A stretch of DNA of 64,000 bases from Pseudomonas sp. NFR16. GTDB lineage: Bacteria > Pseudomonadota > Gammaproteobacteria > Pseudomonadales > Pseudomonadaceae. Shown one piece after another: positions 1 through 8,503 of this stretch. The stretch spans positions 1,457,533 to 1,521,532 of the forward strand of contig NZ_FNYJ01000001.1 of NCBI RefSeq assembly GCF_900108875.1. The letters run 5' to 3'. The notes under the pieces are model-generated. The model made no database searches. It was not told the DNA's origin and was given only the letters and a program-made list of their open reading frames with translations. The position numbers and the translations under genes are program-made. How positions within the stretch are numbered: position 1 is the first letter of the stretch; each line of letters opens with the position of its first letter.

Positions 1-1564
1 TCGCCACCAGACGGCCGTCGTTCTGTTCCTGACGAATGCGCTCGAGTTTCTTCTCCGGCGTGGCCTCGGCGATGACGTCGTCGACGCCCGCTTCGGCAGC
101 AATCGCAGCAGCGGTCAGCGGGTTATCGCCCGTCACCATCACCGTGCGGATCCCCAACTTGCGCAACTCGTCGAACCGCTCGCGAATCCCCGGCTTGACC
201 ACGTCCTTGAGATGAACGGCGCCCAACAGCTTGCCGTCGCCGCACACCAGCAGCGGCGTGCCACCGGTCTTGGCGATCTTGTCGATCTCGCGGGACAGGG
301 TCAGCGGCAGATCGGCGCGGTCGCGGCCGAGGAACTTGAGCAGTGAATCGACCGCCCCCTTGCGGTACACGCGGCCATCGTAGTCGATGCCGGACAGGCG
401 CGTTTCGGCGCTGAACGGCACCGCCGTCACCTGACCGGGCGATGGCTCGTTCATCGGGTGCAGCGCGCGCAGGTATTCGACGATCGACTTGCCTTCGGCG
501 GTGTCGTCGGCCAGCGAGGCCAGCAATGTGCCTTCGGCCAGCTCCTTGGCGCTCACGCCGGGCGCGGCATAGACCGCGGCGCAGCGACGGTTGCCGAACG
601 TGATGGTGCCGGTCTTGTCCAGCAGCAGCACATGGACGTCGCCCGCGGCCTCCACCGCGCGGCCGGATTTGGCGATGACGTTCAGGCGCACCAGACGGTC
701 CATGCCTGCAATGCCGATCGCCGACAGCAGCCCGCCGATGGTGGTCGGAATCAGCGTGACCAGCAGCGCCACCAGAAACACCAGCGGCAGGCTGCCGCCG
801 GCAAAGTGGGCGAACGGCTGGAGGGTGACGACCACCAGCAGGAAAATCAGGGTCAGGCCGATAAGCAGGATGTCCAGCGCCACCTCGTTGGGGGTTTTCT
901 GGCGCTTGGCGCCTTCAACCAGCGCGATCATGCGGTCCAGCGTCGACTCGCCGGGATTGGCGCTGATCCGCACCAGCAACCAGTCGGACACCAGCCGGGT
1001 ATTGCCGGTGACCGCCGAGCGGTCGCCGCCGGACTCGCGGATCACCGGCGCGGATTCACCCGTGATCGCGGCTTCGTTGACCGCTGCGATGCCTTCGATG
1101 ACCTCGCCGTCACCGGGAATCAACTCCCCCGCTTCGACGCGCACCACGTCACCCTTGCGCAACGTGCTGGCGTTGACCATCAGAAAGCCGCCCGTCGCGC
1201 CTTTGAGTCGAGCCTTGAGGCCGTCCGTTCCGGCTTTCAGGCTGTCGGCGCGGGCCTTGCCGCGCCCTTCAGCCAAGGCTTCGGCGAAGTTGGCGAACAG
1301 CACGGTAAACCACAGCCAGACCGCAATCTGCACAGCGACGAAGGTCGGCACGGCCGGATTGGGGATCAGGCACAGAATCGTGGTGAGGATGGCGGTCAGT
1401 TCGACCACCAGCATGACCGGTGCGCGTTGCAGCTGACGGGGGTCGAGCTTGACGAACGCCTGAATCAACGCCGGGCGCCAGAGGTCACCGAACCCGGTCT
1501 TGACCGGCTCGGCCGCGGCCGGCGCGTGCACAGTGTTTTTGGTCACAGGAGCTTGCATATTCAT
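1..1564 (-). CDS. kdpB: Potassium-transporting ATPase, ATP-binding subunit KdpB (C-terminus cut by window edge)
   Basis: Catalytic P-type ATPase subunit of the KdpFABC inner-membrane K+ pump. About 521 residues are visible. They include TGES (about residue 168) of the actuator domain, the phosphorylation motif [14 protein letters not shown] with the acceptor Asp near residue 316, and the TGDNPLTA nucleotide-domain motif. The reading stops at ...EQNDGRLVA, just before the hinge TGDGTNDAPAL and the last membrane helices, which lie outside the window. The chosen ATG (MNMQAPV) lies 9 bases after the kdpA stop; a second ATG two codons later is also possible. It is the third gene of a kdpF-kdpA-kdpB operon, so kdpC should follow to the left. 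No defect is seen in the visible part. Confidence 0.96.
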   Translation of the reverse strand, partial: MNMQAPVTKNTVHAPAAAEPVKTGFGDLWRPALIQAFVKLDPRQLQRAPVMLVVELTAILTTILCLIPNPAVPTFVAVQIAVWLWFTVLFANFAEALAEGRGKARADSLKAGTDGLKARLKGATGGFLMVNASTLRKGDVVRVEAGELIPGDGEVIEGIAAVNEAAITGESAPVIRESGGDRSAVTGNTRLVSDWLLVRISANPGESTLDRMIALVEGAKRQKTPNEVALDILLIGLTLIFLLVVVTLQPFAHFAGGSLPLVFLVALLVTLIPTTIGGLLSAIGIAGMDRLVRLNVIAKSGRAVEAAGDVHVLLLDKTGTITFGNRRCAAVYAAPGVSAKELAEGTLLASLADDTAEGKSIVEYLRALHPMNEPSPGQVTAVPFSAETRLSGIDYDGRVYRKGAVDSLLKFLGRDRADLPLTLSREIDKIAKTGGTPLLVCGDGKLLGAVHLKDVVKPGIRERFDELRKLGIRTVMVTGDNPLTAAAIAAEAGVDDVIAEATPEKKLERIRQEQNDGRLVA

Positions 1565-1573
1565 GATCAATCC

Positions 1574-3268
1574 TCAGAAGCCCAGGCTCAGATGTTCGGC
1601 AATCGGTCCTAACGCCAGCGTCGGCAGGAACGTCAGGCCGCCCACCAACAGAATCGTCACGGTCAGCAACGTGACGAACAGCGGGCCATGGGTGGGAAAG
1701 CTGTTGAGCCCCAGCGGCGCGGTCTTCTTCGCCCCCAGACTGCCCGCCAGCGCCAGCACCGGCAGGATGTAGCCGAAGCGGCCAATGAACATCGACAGGC
1801 TCAGCATCAGGTTGTGGAACAGCGTGTTCGCACTGAAACCGCCGAATGCCGAGCCGTTGTTCGCGGTGGCCGAGGTGTAGGTGTAAAGCAGCTGGCTGAA
1901 GCCATGGGCGCCCGGGTTGCTCACCGAACCGGCAGGCCCTGGCAACGAGGCCGCCAGCGCGCCGAACACCAGCACGCCGACCGGCATCACGATCAGCGTC
2001 GCAACCAGTAATTTCACTTCGGTGGCCTGAAGTTTCTTGCCCAGGTATTCCGGGGTACGGCCAATCATCAGCCCGGCGAGGAACACGGCGATCAGCACGT
2101 TCAGCAACATCCCGTACAGGCCTGCGCCGACGCCACCGAAGATCACCTCGCCGACCATCATGTTGGCCAGCGCGATCATCCCGGTGAGCGGGTTGAGGCT
2201 GTCGTGCATGCCGTTGACCGACCCGTTGGACGCGGCAGTGGTGGTCGCTGCCCACAGTACGGTGGCGGTAGTGCCGAAGCGGGTTTCCTTGCCTTCCATC
2301 GGCGCGGCCTGCTCGACCGCCGCCAGGTTCAGCGCCGGGTTGGGCTGGTATTCGGCCCACAGCGCGGTCGCGCCGCCAATCAGGAACAGCACGAACATGC
2401 AGGCGACGATGGCGCGGCTCTGGCGCATGTCCTTGACGTAATGGCCGAACGTGAACACCAGGGCGACCGGAATCAGGATGATCGACACCAGTTCGAACAG
2501 GTTGCTCCAGGTGGTCGGGTTCTCGAACGGATGCGCCGAGTTGACGCCGAAGAACCCGCCGCCGTTGGTCCCCAGTTGCTTGATCGCGATCTGACTGGCG
2601 GCTGGGCCCAGAGGGATCGTCTGGTCAGCGCCTTGAAAGGTAACGGCGTCGACGTAATGGGCGAAGGTCTGCGGCACGCCCTGCGAGACCAGGAACAGCG
2701 CGAGGATGATGCACAGCGGCAGCAGGCCGTACAGCGTGGCGCGGGTCATGTCGGTCCAGAAATTGCCCAAATGCTGAGTCGAGCGTCGACCGATGCCGCG
2801 GCAGAATGCGACCAGCACGGCGATACCGGTGGCAGCGCTGACGAAGTTCTGCACGGTCAGGCCGGCCATCTGGCTCAGGTAGCTGAGCGATGCTTCGCCG
2901 CTGTAGCTCTGCCAGTTGGTGTTGGTGACGAAACTCATGGCGGTGTTGAACGCCAGCGACCACTCCATCCCTGGCAGGCCTTGGGGATTGAGCGGCAGTG
3001 CGCCCTGAAACAAGAGAATCGCGAACAGCACGACGAACCCTGCCAGGTTGAATGCCAGCAAGGCCAGGGTGTAAGTCTTCCAGTTATGCTCAACCGCGGG
3101 GTCGACGCCCGACAATCGATAGCAGATGCGCTCGACCGGCCCCAGCACCGGCGTGAGGAAGGTGCGCTGACCTTCCATGACGTTGTAATAGAACCGTCCA
3201 AGCATTGGCGCGGGCAGCAGCACCAGTGCGAAAAAAGCCAGAATCAGCAGATAGTCATAGCTGTGCAT
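1574..3268 (-). CDS. kdpA: Potassium-transporting ATPase, K+-binding subunit KdpA
   Basis: The channel-like subunit that binds and translocates K+ in the KdpFABC complex. The 564-residue length matches the family. The protein is strongly hydrophobic from the N-terminus (MHSYDYLLILAFFALVLLPA), and the family's Gly-rich selectivity-filter segments are visible (for example TNWQSYSGE, GTNGGGFFGVNSAHPFENP, TATVLWAATTT, TSATANNGSAFGGF). The ATG at 3268 is chosen because GGAG of the preceding gene end lies 8 bases upstream; an in-frame GTG 9 bases earlier overlaps the kdpF stop and is less well placed. It is likely translated together with kdpF and kdpB. Confidence 0.97.
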   Translation of the reverse strand: MHSYDYLLILAFFALVLLPAPMLGRFYYNVMEGQRTFLTPVLGPVERICYRLSGVDPAVEHNWKTYTLALLAFNLAGFVVLFAILLFQGALPLNPQGLPGMEWSLAFNTAMSFVTNTNWQSYSGEASLSYLSQMAGLTVQNFVSAATGIAVLVAFCRGIGRRSTQHLGNFWTDMTRATLYGLLPLCIILALFLVSQGVPQTFAHYVDAVTFQGADQTIPLGPAASQIAIKQLGTNGGGFFGVNSAHPFENPTTWSNLFELVSIILIPVALVFTFGHYVKDMRQSRAIVACMFVLFLIGGATALWAEYQPNPALNLAAVEQAAPMEGKETRFGTTATVLWAATTTAASNGSVNGMHDSLNPLTGMIALANMMVGEVIFGGVGAGLYGMLLNVLIAVFLAGLMIGRTPEYLGKKLQATEVKLLVATLIVMPVGVLVFGALAASLPGPAGSVSNPGAHGFSQLLYTYTSATANNGSAFGGFSANTLFHNLMLSLSMFIGRFGYILPVLALAGSLGAKKTAPLGLNSFPTHGPLFVTLLTVTILLVGGLTFLPTLALGPIAEHLSLGF

Positions 3269-3273
3269 GGCCG

Positions 3274-3369
3274 TCACTCCTCGACCCGGCCGGCGCGCAG
3301 CAGCGCCACCAGCAAGTACACGAATAACCCTGCGGCCAACAGCAGAGACACCCCATCCAGAACGCTCAT
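3274..3369 (-). CDS. kdpF: Small membrane subunit KdpF
   Basis: A 31-codon gene reading MSVLDGVSLLLAAGLFVYLL followed by a short basic/acidic tail. It encodes one hydrophobic helix, as expected for KdpF, the lipid-like stabilising subunit of the Kdp pump. GGAGAG lies 6 bases before the ATG, and the TGA sits 5 bases ahead of the kdpA ATG. The position at the head of kdpA and the length of about 29-31 residues both fit the family. It is easily missed because of its size. Confidence 0.92.
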   Translation of the reverse strand: MSVLDGVSLLLAAGLFVYLLVALLRAGRVEE

Positions 3370-3457
3370 GAAAAACTCTCCGTCATACGGCGACTGCCGT
3401 GTGGAGGAATTGTCGTCATGAGGGGTGTAAAGGAACGAGATCGAGGCGTGGCATGCG

Positions 3458-3475
3458 GCATAAAGAAAGCGTAAA
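3458..3475 (-). promoter_or_regulatory. Candidate KdpE-binding box upstream of kdpF
   Basis: On the minus strand the sequence TTTACGC-TTTC-TTTATGC forms a T-rich direct repeat with an 11-base period. The E. coli KdpE site is TTTATAC-TTTT-TTTACAC with the same period. A further TTTACAC lies downstream at 3425-3431. The box lies about 90 bases before the kdpF start, a sensible activator position. The kdpDE genes themselves are not in the window. Assignment rests on pattern similarity only. Confidence 0.6.
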
Positions 3476-3612
3476 GACTGCCGATTTTGCTGGGCATCGA
3501 GGCTGGCTCAGCTGTAAAGAACCTGCTCGGCGGGCGCTGTCTGACGCCAAAACGGATTCGGCCCGCGCGAGGCACTTTTTCAGAGCCGGATGAGGGGCGT
3601 TCCGCCATCAAC

Positions 3613-4284
3613 CGTAGAAGCGCGGCTTGCCCCGCGATCTGTGGAGTACCGGCAGCAAAACCTGTGCATGTCGAGTGTCAGACATAGCGCGGTGGCTGGT
3701 TTTACGACTGCTTCGCAGCCGATCGCGGGCAAGCCGCACTCCTACAGGGACCGGGGCGGCTGCTGACTTGTTTTTCCGACACGACGACCCCTTCGCCATC
3801 AACCGTTTTTTTGTATCCCCGCCCTGCCGCGCAGATGACTCACGCGGGAGTGGGAGCTAACGCTTAGTACGTCCAGCGTACCCCGCTGTCAGCTGTAGGA
3901 GCGCGGCTTGCCCCGCGATCTGCCGGGTACCGGCAGTAAACCTGTGCATGCGGAGTGTCAGACATTACGCGCTGGCTGGTCTTACGACTGCTGCGCAGCC
4001 GATCGCGGGCAAGCCGCACTCCTACAGGGGCCGGGGCGGCTGCTGACTTGTTTTTCCGACACGACGACCCCTTCGCCATCAACCGTTTTTTTGTATCCCC
4101 GCCCTGCCGCGCAGATGACTCACGCGGGAGTGGGAGCTAACGCTTAGTACGTCCAGCGTACCCCGCTGTCAGCTGTAGGAGCGCGGCTTGCCCCGCGATC
4201 TGCCGGGTACCGGCAGTAAACCTGTGCATGCGGAGTGTCAGACATTACGCGCTGGCTGGTCCTACGACTGCTGCGCAGCCGATC
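3613..4284. repeat. 280-bp tandem repeat containing inverted REP elements (2.4 copies)
   Basis: Copy 1 spans about 3613-3893, copy 2 3894-4173, and a partial third copy 4174-4284. Each unit opens with a REP (GTAGGAGCGCGGCTTGCC...), has an inverted REP about 110 bases later (...GCGGGCAAGCCGCACTCC), and then a spacer with two T-runs. The spacer halves of copies 1 and 2 are essentially identical, while the REP-containing half of copy 1 differs at many positions. Copies 2 and 3 differ at one visible base. This suggests recent unequal duplication or gene conversion. Short open frames in each copy are translations of the repeat and are not called as genes. The stretch 3376-3612 before the array holds the kdp control region and nothing else recognised. 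Confidence 0.93.
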
Positions 4285-4458
4285 AAAAACGTCCAGAGAA
4301 GTCGCTGCCCCAACCACATGTACATTTCTTGATACATTCAGGACAATCCGCCGACACCTCGCTCCGTCACCCTTCCGCCCCGCTCGCCTGCGAAGTAGCA
4401 TGGCAGCGTTGTTCTTCACTCGCGGCCTTTCCCGGCCGCATCACATGGCGGCAGCAAC

Positions 4459-5211
4459 ATGCAGACAACCCCCGACAGCAACACCGCCAACCCGCAGGCC
4501 GATGAGCGTCGCTGGAACACGCGTGCGCTGATTGTCGATGACGATGTGCCGATCCGGGAGTTGCTGTGCGATTACCTGGCGCGCTTCAACATTCAGAGCA
4601 CCGGCGTGACCGACGGCAATGCAATGCGTCAGGCGCTGGCTGAAGAAACCTACGACGTGGTGGTGCTGGACTTGATGCTGCCCGGTGAAGACGGTCTTTC
4701 GCTGTGTCGCTGGCTGCGCAGTTCGTCGGATATTCCGATCCTGATGCTGACGGCCCGCTGCGAACCCACCGACCGTATCATCGGCCTGGAACTGGGCGCT
4801 GATGATTACATGGCCAAGCCGTTCGAGCCGCGTGAGCTGGTGGCGCGCATCCAGACCATTCTGCGCCGCGTGCGGGACGACCGCACTGAAGAACGTGCCA
4901 CGCTGCGTTTCGACAATTGGCGGCTGAACAGCGTGCTTCGGCAGCTGACCGCTCCCGACGGTCTGGTCGTGCCGCTGTCCAACGCGGAGTTCCGCCTGCT
5001 GCGCGTGTTCCTCGAGCGTCCGCGTCGCGTGCTCAATCGCGAACAGCTCCTGGACGCCGCGCGGGGCCGCTCGATCGAAGCATTCGACCGCAGCATCGAC
5101 CTGCTGGTCTCACGCCTGCGGCAGAAACTGGGTGACGACCCCAAATCCCCTCAACTGATCAAAACCGTACGTGGCGAAGGCTATATGTTCGACGCCAGGG
5201 AGATTGGTTGA
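4459..5211 (+). CDS. OmpR-family response regulator
   Basis: A 250-residue DNA-binding response regulator. The receiver domain is at about residues 22-135 (acidic pocket IVDDD at 25-29, phospho-acceptor Asp71 in VVVLDLMLPGEDG, LTAR switch, GADDYMAKPF Lys). A winged-helix output domain follows at about 150-245, with the RVLNREQLLDAARG and TVRGEGYMF signatures. The first 20 residues are a Thr/Pro-rich extension. Only a weak ribosome site is seen before the ATG. The stop overlaps the start of the partner kinase by 3 bases, so the two are surely co-transcribed. The target genes are unknown; it lies near kdp but is not KdpE-like enough to name, and the EF-hand gene downstream is a possible target. 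Confidence 0.93.
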   Translation: MQTTPDSNTANPQADERRWNTRALIVDDDVPIRELLCDYLARFNIQSTGVTDGNAMRQALAEETYDVVVLDLMLPGEDGLSLCRWLRSSSDIPILMLTARCEPTDRIIGLELGADDYMAKPFEPRELVARIQTILRRVRDDRTEERATLRFDNWRLNSVLRQLTAPDGLVVPLSNAEFRLLRVFLERPRRVLNREQLLDAARGRSIEAFDRSIDLLVSRLRQKLGDDPKSPQLIKTVRGEGYMFDAREIG

Positions 5212-6284
5212 TCCGCTCTGCCGACACCCTCTTCGCGCGATTATTCGGTGGCGCGCTGCTGGCGATCATTCTGGCGCACCTCCTGGCATTCATGTGGTTC
5301 CGCCATTACGGTCCGCGGATGCCGCCCCCGCCGCCCCCCGCCGCACAGCAAGCTCAGGCTGCGCCTGACAGCGGCGCCCCAGGCCAGCCTTCCGGCAGAT
5401 TCGACGCCTTGCGCCCGCCACCGGGCCGTCCTCCGTTTTTGGGTATTCCGCTGATTCCATTGATGTTCCAGTTGATCACGCTGGTCATCGCCGCGTGGTT
5501 CGGCGCCAAGGCCCTGAGTCGTCCGGTGCAGCGCATCAGCGAGGCGGCCGAGCGGCTGAGCGAGAACCTCGACAGCCCGCCGCTGGACATCAAGGGACCG
5601 CGAGAAGCGCGTCAGGCCGCGGCCACGTTCAACCTGATGCAGGAGCGCATTCGCGAGCAGGTGCAACAGCGCGGCCGCATGCTCGCCGCGGTCTCCCACG
5701 ACTTGCGCACCCCCCTGGCCCGCCTGAAATTGCGCGTCGAGCAGATTGACGAGCCGAAATTGCACGGTCAGATGACGCAAGACCTGAACGACATGATCGG
5801 CATGCTCGACGCGACGCTGACCTACCTCAACGAACAGCGCACCAGCGAGGCGCTGCAATATTTCGACGTGCAGGCGCTGATCGAATCTTTGACCGAAAAC
5901 GCTCAGGACAACGGCGATGATGTGCAGGCCAGCGGCACTTGCCGGCCGCTCAAGTCTCAGCCGATGGCGTTGCGCTCCTGCCTGCACAACCTGATCGACA
6001 ACGCCCTGCGCTATGCCGGCCACGCCCGGGTGGAGATCGAAGACGCCAGCGACCGCCTGCAGGTGCGCGTCGTCGACCATGGCCCGGGTATTCCGGACCA
6101 CCTGCGCGAAGCGGTGTTCGAACCCTTCTACCGCGTCGAGGGTTCACGCAACCGCAACTCCGGCGGCGTTGGAATCGGCATGACCATCGCCCGCGAAGCC
6201 GCCCGCAGAATGGGCGGCGACCTGCGCCTGGCAGAAACCCCTGGCGGCGGCCTCACCGCCGTGCTCGACCTGCCGCGCATCTGA
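5208..6284 (+). CDS. EnvZ-type sensor histidine kinase with a proline-rich periplasmic loop
   Basis: A 358-residue inner-membrane kinase, partner of the preceding regulator. Membrane helix 1 is at about residues 13-31 and helix 2 at about 80-98. The periplasmic loop of about 50 residues is dominated by Pro, Gln and Ala (RMPPPPPPAAQQAQ). A HAMP linker follows, then the H-box VSHDLRTPLARL with His164, N-box LHNLIDNALRYA, G-boxes DHGPGIP and GGVGIGMTIA. The start is a TTG at 5208 preceded by AGGGAG; it overlaps the regulator stop. No known sensor fold is visible in the loop, so the signal cannot be inferred. Confidence 0.92.
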   Translation: MIRSADTLFARLFGGALLAIILAHLLAFMWFRHYGPRMPPPPPPAAQQAQAAPDSGAPGQPSGRFDALRPPPGRPPFLGIPLIPLMFQLITLVIAAWFGAKALSRPVQRISEAAERLSENLDSPPLDIKGPREARQAAATFNLMQERIREQVQQRGRMLAAVSHDLRTPLARLKLRVEQIDEPKLHGQMTQDLNDMIGMLDATLTYLNEQRTSEALQYFDVQALIESLTENAQDNGDDVQASGTCRPLKSQPMALRSCLHNLIDNALRYAGHARVEIEDASDRLQVRVVDHGPGIPDHLREAVFEPFYRVEGSRNRNSGGVGIGMTIAREAARRMGGDLRLAETPGGGLTAVLDLPRI

Positions 6285-6442
6285 ATCGTCACCACGCTGG
6301 TGGGCGTAAACCCATGGCAACCACCCCCCTCCTCGCCGCGTAAGCCCCGCGTTACAAAGCTCACATACCCAGGACACGCGCCCCGTGGACGCTGCATCAG
6401 CCGGAGCACCCGGTTTTATCCATCTGATGGGGAGTCAGTCCG

Positions 6443-7303
6443 ATGATCACAGGCATCAGCGGCAGCAGCAGTTATTCCAGCTATGTCAGTTCAGCCACCA
6501 GCAGCGCCAACAGCAAGAAGTTCGCTGAAGATCTCGTCAAGAAACTCGACGCCAACGGTGACGGCAGTATCGACAAGGACGAGTTGAGCTCGGCCCTGTC
6601 CTCGGATTCAAGCGATGGCATCACGGTCAGTCTGAGCAAGGCGTTCAGCGATCTGGACAGCGATGACGATGACAGCCTCGACGCAGACGAACTGGCGGCG
6701 ATGGCGCCGCCACCTCCGCCGATGGCCATGGATGCCGCGTCCGCCTCCGATCAGGCGCAGGATCTGCTCAGCGCGCTGGACACCGACGGCGACGGCGCCG
6801 TCAGCAGCGATGAATTGACCGCCGCGCTCAGCAGCACCGACAGCAACGCCGATGGCACTCGGGTTTTCGATGCACTGGACACCAACGAGGACGGCACGGT
6901 CAGCCTTGAAGAGCTGACCGCCGGCCTGCAAGCCCAGCAGCCACCGCCACCCGCCAACGATGCAGGCGACCTGTTCAGCAGCCTGGACACCGATGGCGAC
7001 GGCAGCATCACTGCCGCCGAACTCACCCGTGCGCTGCAGAACAATTCGAGCGCCGACGGCAGCAATTCGACCTCTTCCAGCGCCGGTGCCGTCGACTCGC
7101 TGTTCAGTGCGCTGGATGCCGACGGCAGCGGCGGCGTCAGCGCAGACGAACTGAGCGCAGCGCTCAAACCTGATGCCAGCCAGCAATCCACCGCCGCCAC
7201 TCAGGCCAGCGAGGCACTGAACCGCATGGTCGCGGCCCTGAGCGACCGCTACAACCTCAACAGCAGCGCAACCGCAGGCAAATATCTGAGCACGTCGGCC
7301 TGA
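6443..7303 (+). CDS. Six-EF-hand calcium-binding protein
   Basis: A 286-residue acidic protein with six canonical 12-residue EF-hand loops, in order: DANGDGSIDKDE, DSDDDDSLDADE, DTDGDGAVSSDE, DTNEDGTVSLEE, DTDGDGSITAAE, DADGSGGVSADE. Linkers are rich in Ser, Ala, Pro and Gln. There is no Sec signal peptide. The first 30 residues (MITGISGSSSYSSYVSSATS...) are Ser-rich and nearly uncharged, a composition compatible with non-Sec secretion or with a flexible cytoplasmic tail. GGGGAG lies 7 bases before the ATG. It stands alone after the two-component pair, 158 bases downstream. Calcium binding is a firm family inference; role and location are not known. EF-hand type III effectors exist in Xanthomonas (XopAW), but that link is only suggestive. 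Confidence 0.9.
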   Translation: MITGISGSSSYSSYVSSATSSANSKKFAEDLVKKLDANGDGSIDKDELSSALSSDSSDGITVSLSKAFSDLDSDDDDSLDADELAAMAPPPPPMAMDAASASDQAQDLLSALDTDGDGAVSSDELTAALSSTDSNADGTRVFDALDTNEDGTVSLEELTAGLQAQQPPPPANDAGDLFSSLDTDGDGSITAAELTRALQNNSSADGSNSTSSSAGAVDSLFSALDADGSGGVSADELSAALKPDASQQSTAATQASEALNRMVAALSDRYNLNSSATAGKYLSTSA

Positions 7304-7310
7304 TGCAAAA

Positions 7311-7342
7311 AACCGCCGCGGAACCTGTGTTCGGCGGCGGTT
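7311..7342 (-). terminator. Rho-independent terminator of the AI-2E family gene
   Basis: Nine-base arms AACCGCCGC / GCGGCGGTT. On the minus strand the stem is followed by a run of six T. It lies between two convergent genes and may act on both, but the T-run favours the minus strand. Confidence 0.85.
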
Positions 7343-7359
7343 CTGTCAGTCATGAACCG

Positions 7360-8412
7360 TCACTTTGGCAACTGGCGCGCGCGGCTGTCGCCGACCCAGT
7401 CGAGCAGCAGACTGTACGCCACGGCCAGCAGTGTCGGGCCGATGAAAAGGCCGATAAAGCCGAACGCCAGTAACCCGCCAAACACCCCCAGCAGCACGAT
7501 CACCAGCGGCAGATTGCCTCCGCGACTGATCAGATAAGGCTTGAGGACGTTGTCGACCCCACTGACGATGAACGTCCCCCACAGCCCGAGAAAGATCGCC
7601 ATCCCGTAATCGCCTTTCCAGGCCAGCCATGCCGTCGCGGGAATCCAGATCAGCGGCGGGCCCATGGGCACCAGACTGAGCAGGAAGGTGCCGATCCCCA
7701 GCACCAGCGCCCCCGGAACACCGGCAATCAAGAAGCCGATCAGCGCCAGCACCGCCTGCGCAGCCGCGGTCCCGATCACGCCATTGACGACGCGTTGCAC
7801 GGTCCCGGCGACCAGATCGAGGTAATACTGCGCGCGATCGCCGATCAGCCGCTCCAGCAGACTGAGGACGAACGCCGCCAGACGCGGCCCGTCGCGGTAG
7901 AAAAAGAACACGAAAACGATGCTCAGGGTCAGTTCGAGAATGCCGCCGCCGATCTGCGCACTGCGCGCCAGCAACCAGTTGCCGACCTGTCCCAGATAAG
8001 GCTTGACGCTGGCAAGCATCGCCGCGCCTTGCTGATCGATGGTCATCCAGTAACCCACCAGCCGTTCGCCCACCAGCGGAATACTGCCGAGCCAAGCGGG
8101 CGGATCCGGCAGCCCATCGACCTGCACGTCCTTGACGAACGCCGTCGCGTCGCGCACGTGATCCGCCAGATTGAACCCCAGCCACACCAGTGGTGCGGCG
8201 ACCAGCAACATCCAGCCCAGCGTGAGGATGCCGGCAGCCAGGGATTCGCGGCCATTGAGCCAGCGGGTGAGCAATGGCATCAGCGGCCAGCTGGCAAATG
8301 CCAGCACGGCGCCCCAGAACAGCGCCGACCAGAACGGCGCCATCACCCACAGGCAGGCCCCCAGCAACGCCAGCAGCAGAATCTGCACCAACAGGCGATC
8401 GTTATTGAGCAT
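7360..8412 (-). CDS. AI-2E family (PerM/YdiK-type) membrane protein
   Basis: About 350 residues with seven or eight predicted membrane helices. The central block VFVFFFYRDG and the C-terminal GVDNVLKPYLISRG...LPLVIVLLGVFGGLLAFGFIGLFIGP are the family signature. Members export varied solutes (autoinducer-2 for TqsA, Na+/H+ exchange for others), so the substrate is open. The start is uncertain: ATG at 8412 has GCGGA at good spacing, another ATG lies two codons upstream at 8418, and the frame stays open further up. It is a single gene, convergent with the EF-hand gene. Confidence 0.88.
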   Translation of the reverse strand: MLNNDRLLVQILLLALLGACLWVMAPFWSALFWGAVLAFASWPLMPLLTRWLNGRESLAAGILTLGWMLLVAAPLVWLGFNLADHVRDATAFVKDVQVDGLPDPPAWLGSIPLVGERLVGYWMTIDQQGAAMLASVKPYLGQVGNWLLARSAQIGGGILELTLSIVFVFFFYRDGPRLAAFVLSLLERLIGDRAQYYLDLVAGTVQRVVNGVIGTAAAQAVLALIGFLIAGVPGALVLGIGTFLLSLVPMGPPLIWIPATAWLAWKGDYGMAIFLGLWGTFIVSGVDNVLKPYLISRGGNLPLVIVLLGVFGGLLAFGFIGLFIGPTLLAVAYSLLLDWVGDSRARQLPK

Positions 8413-8503
8413 GGTCATTCCGCAGAAGTGAATCGAAGTATTGAGCATAACGGCGAACCGGAGGGCTCGCCCGCTATTGAGCAAAATCAGCGCCCGGCAG
8501 GCG

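Noticed and set aside
3608..4419. Several near-identical short open frames beside kdp
   Set aside because: They are translations of the 280-bp REP repeat; none has a ribosome site.
6285..6442. Possible HrpL (type III regulon) box before the EF-hand gene
   Set aside because: GGAGCAC...CC is present but GGAACC and CCAC at the right spacing are not.
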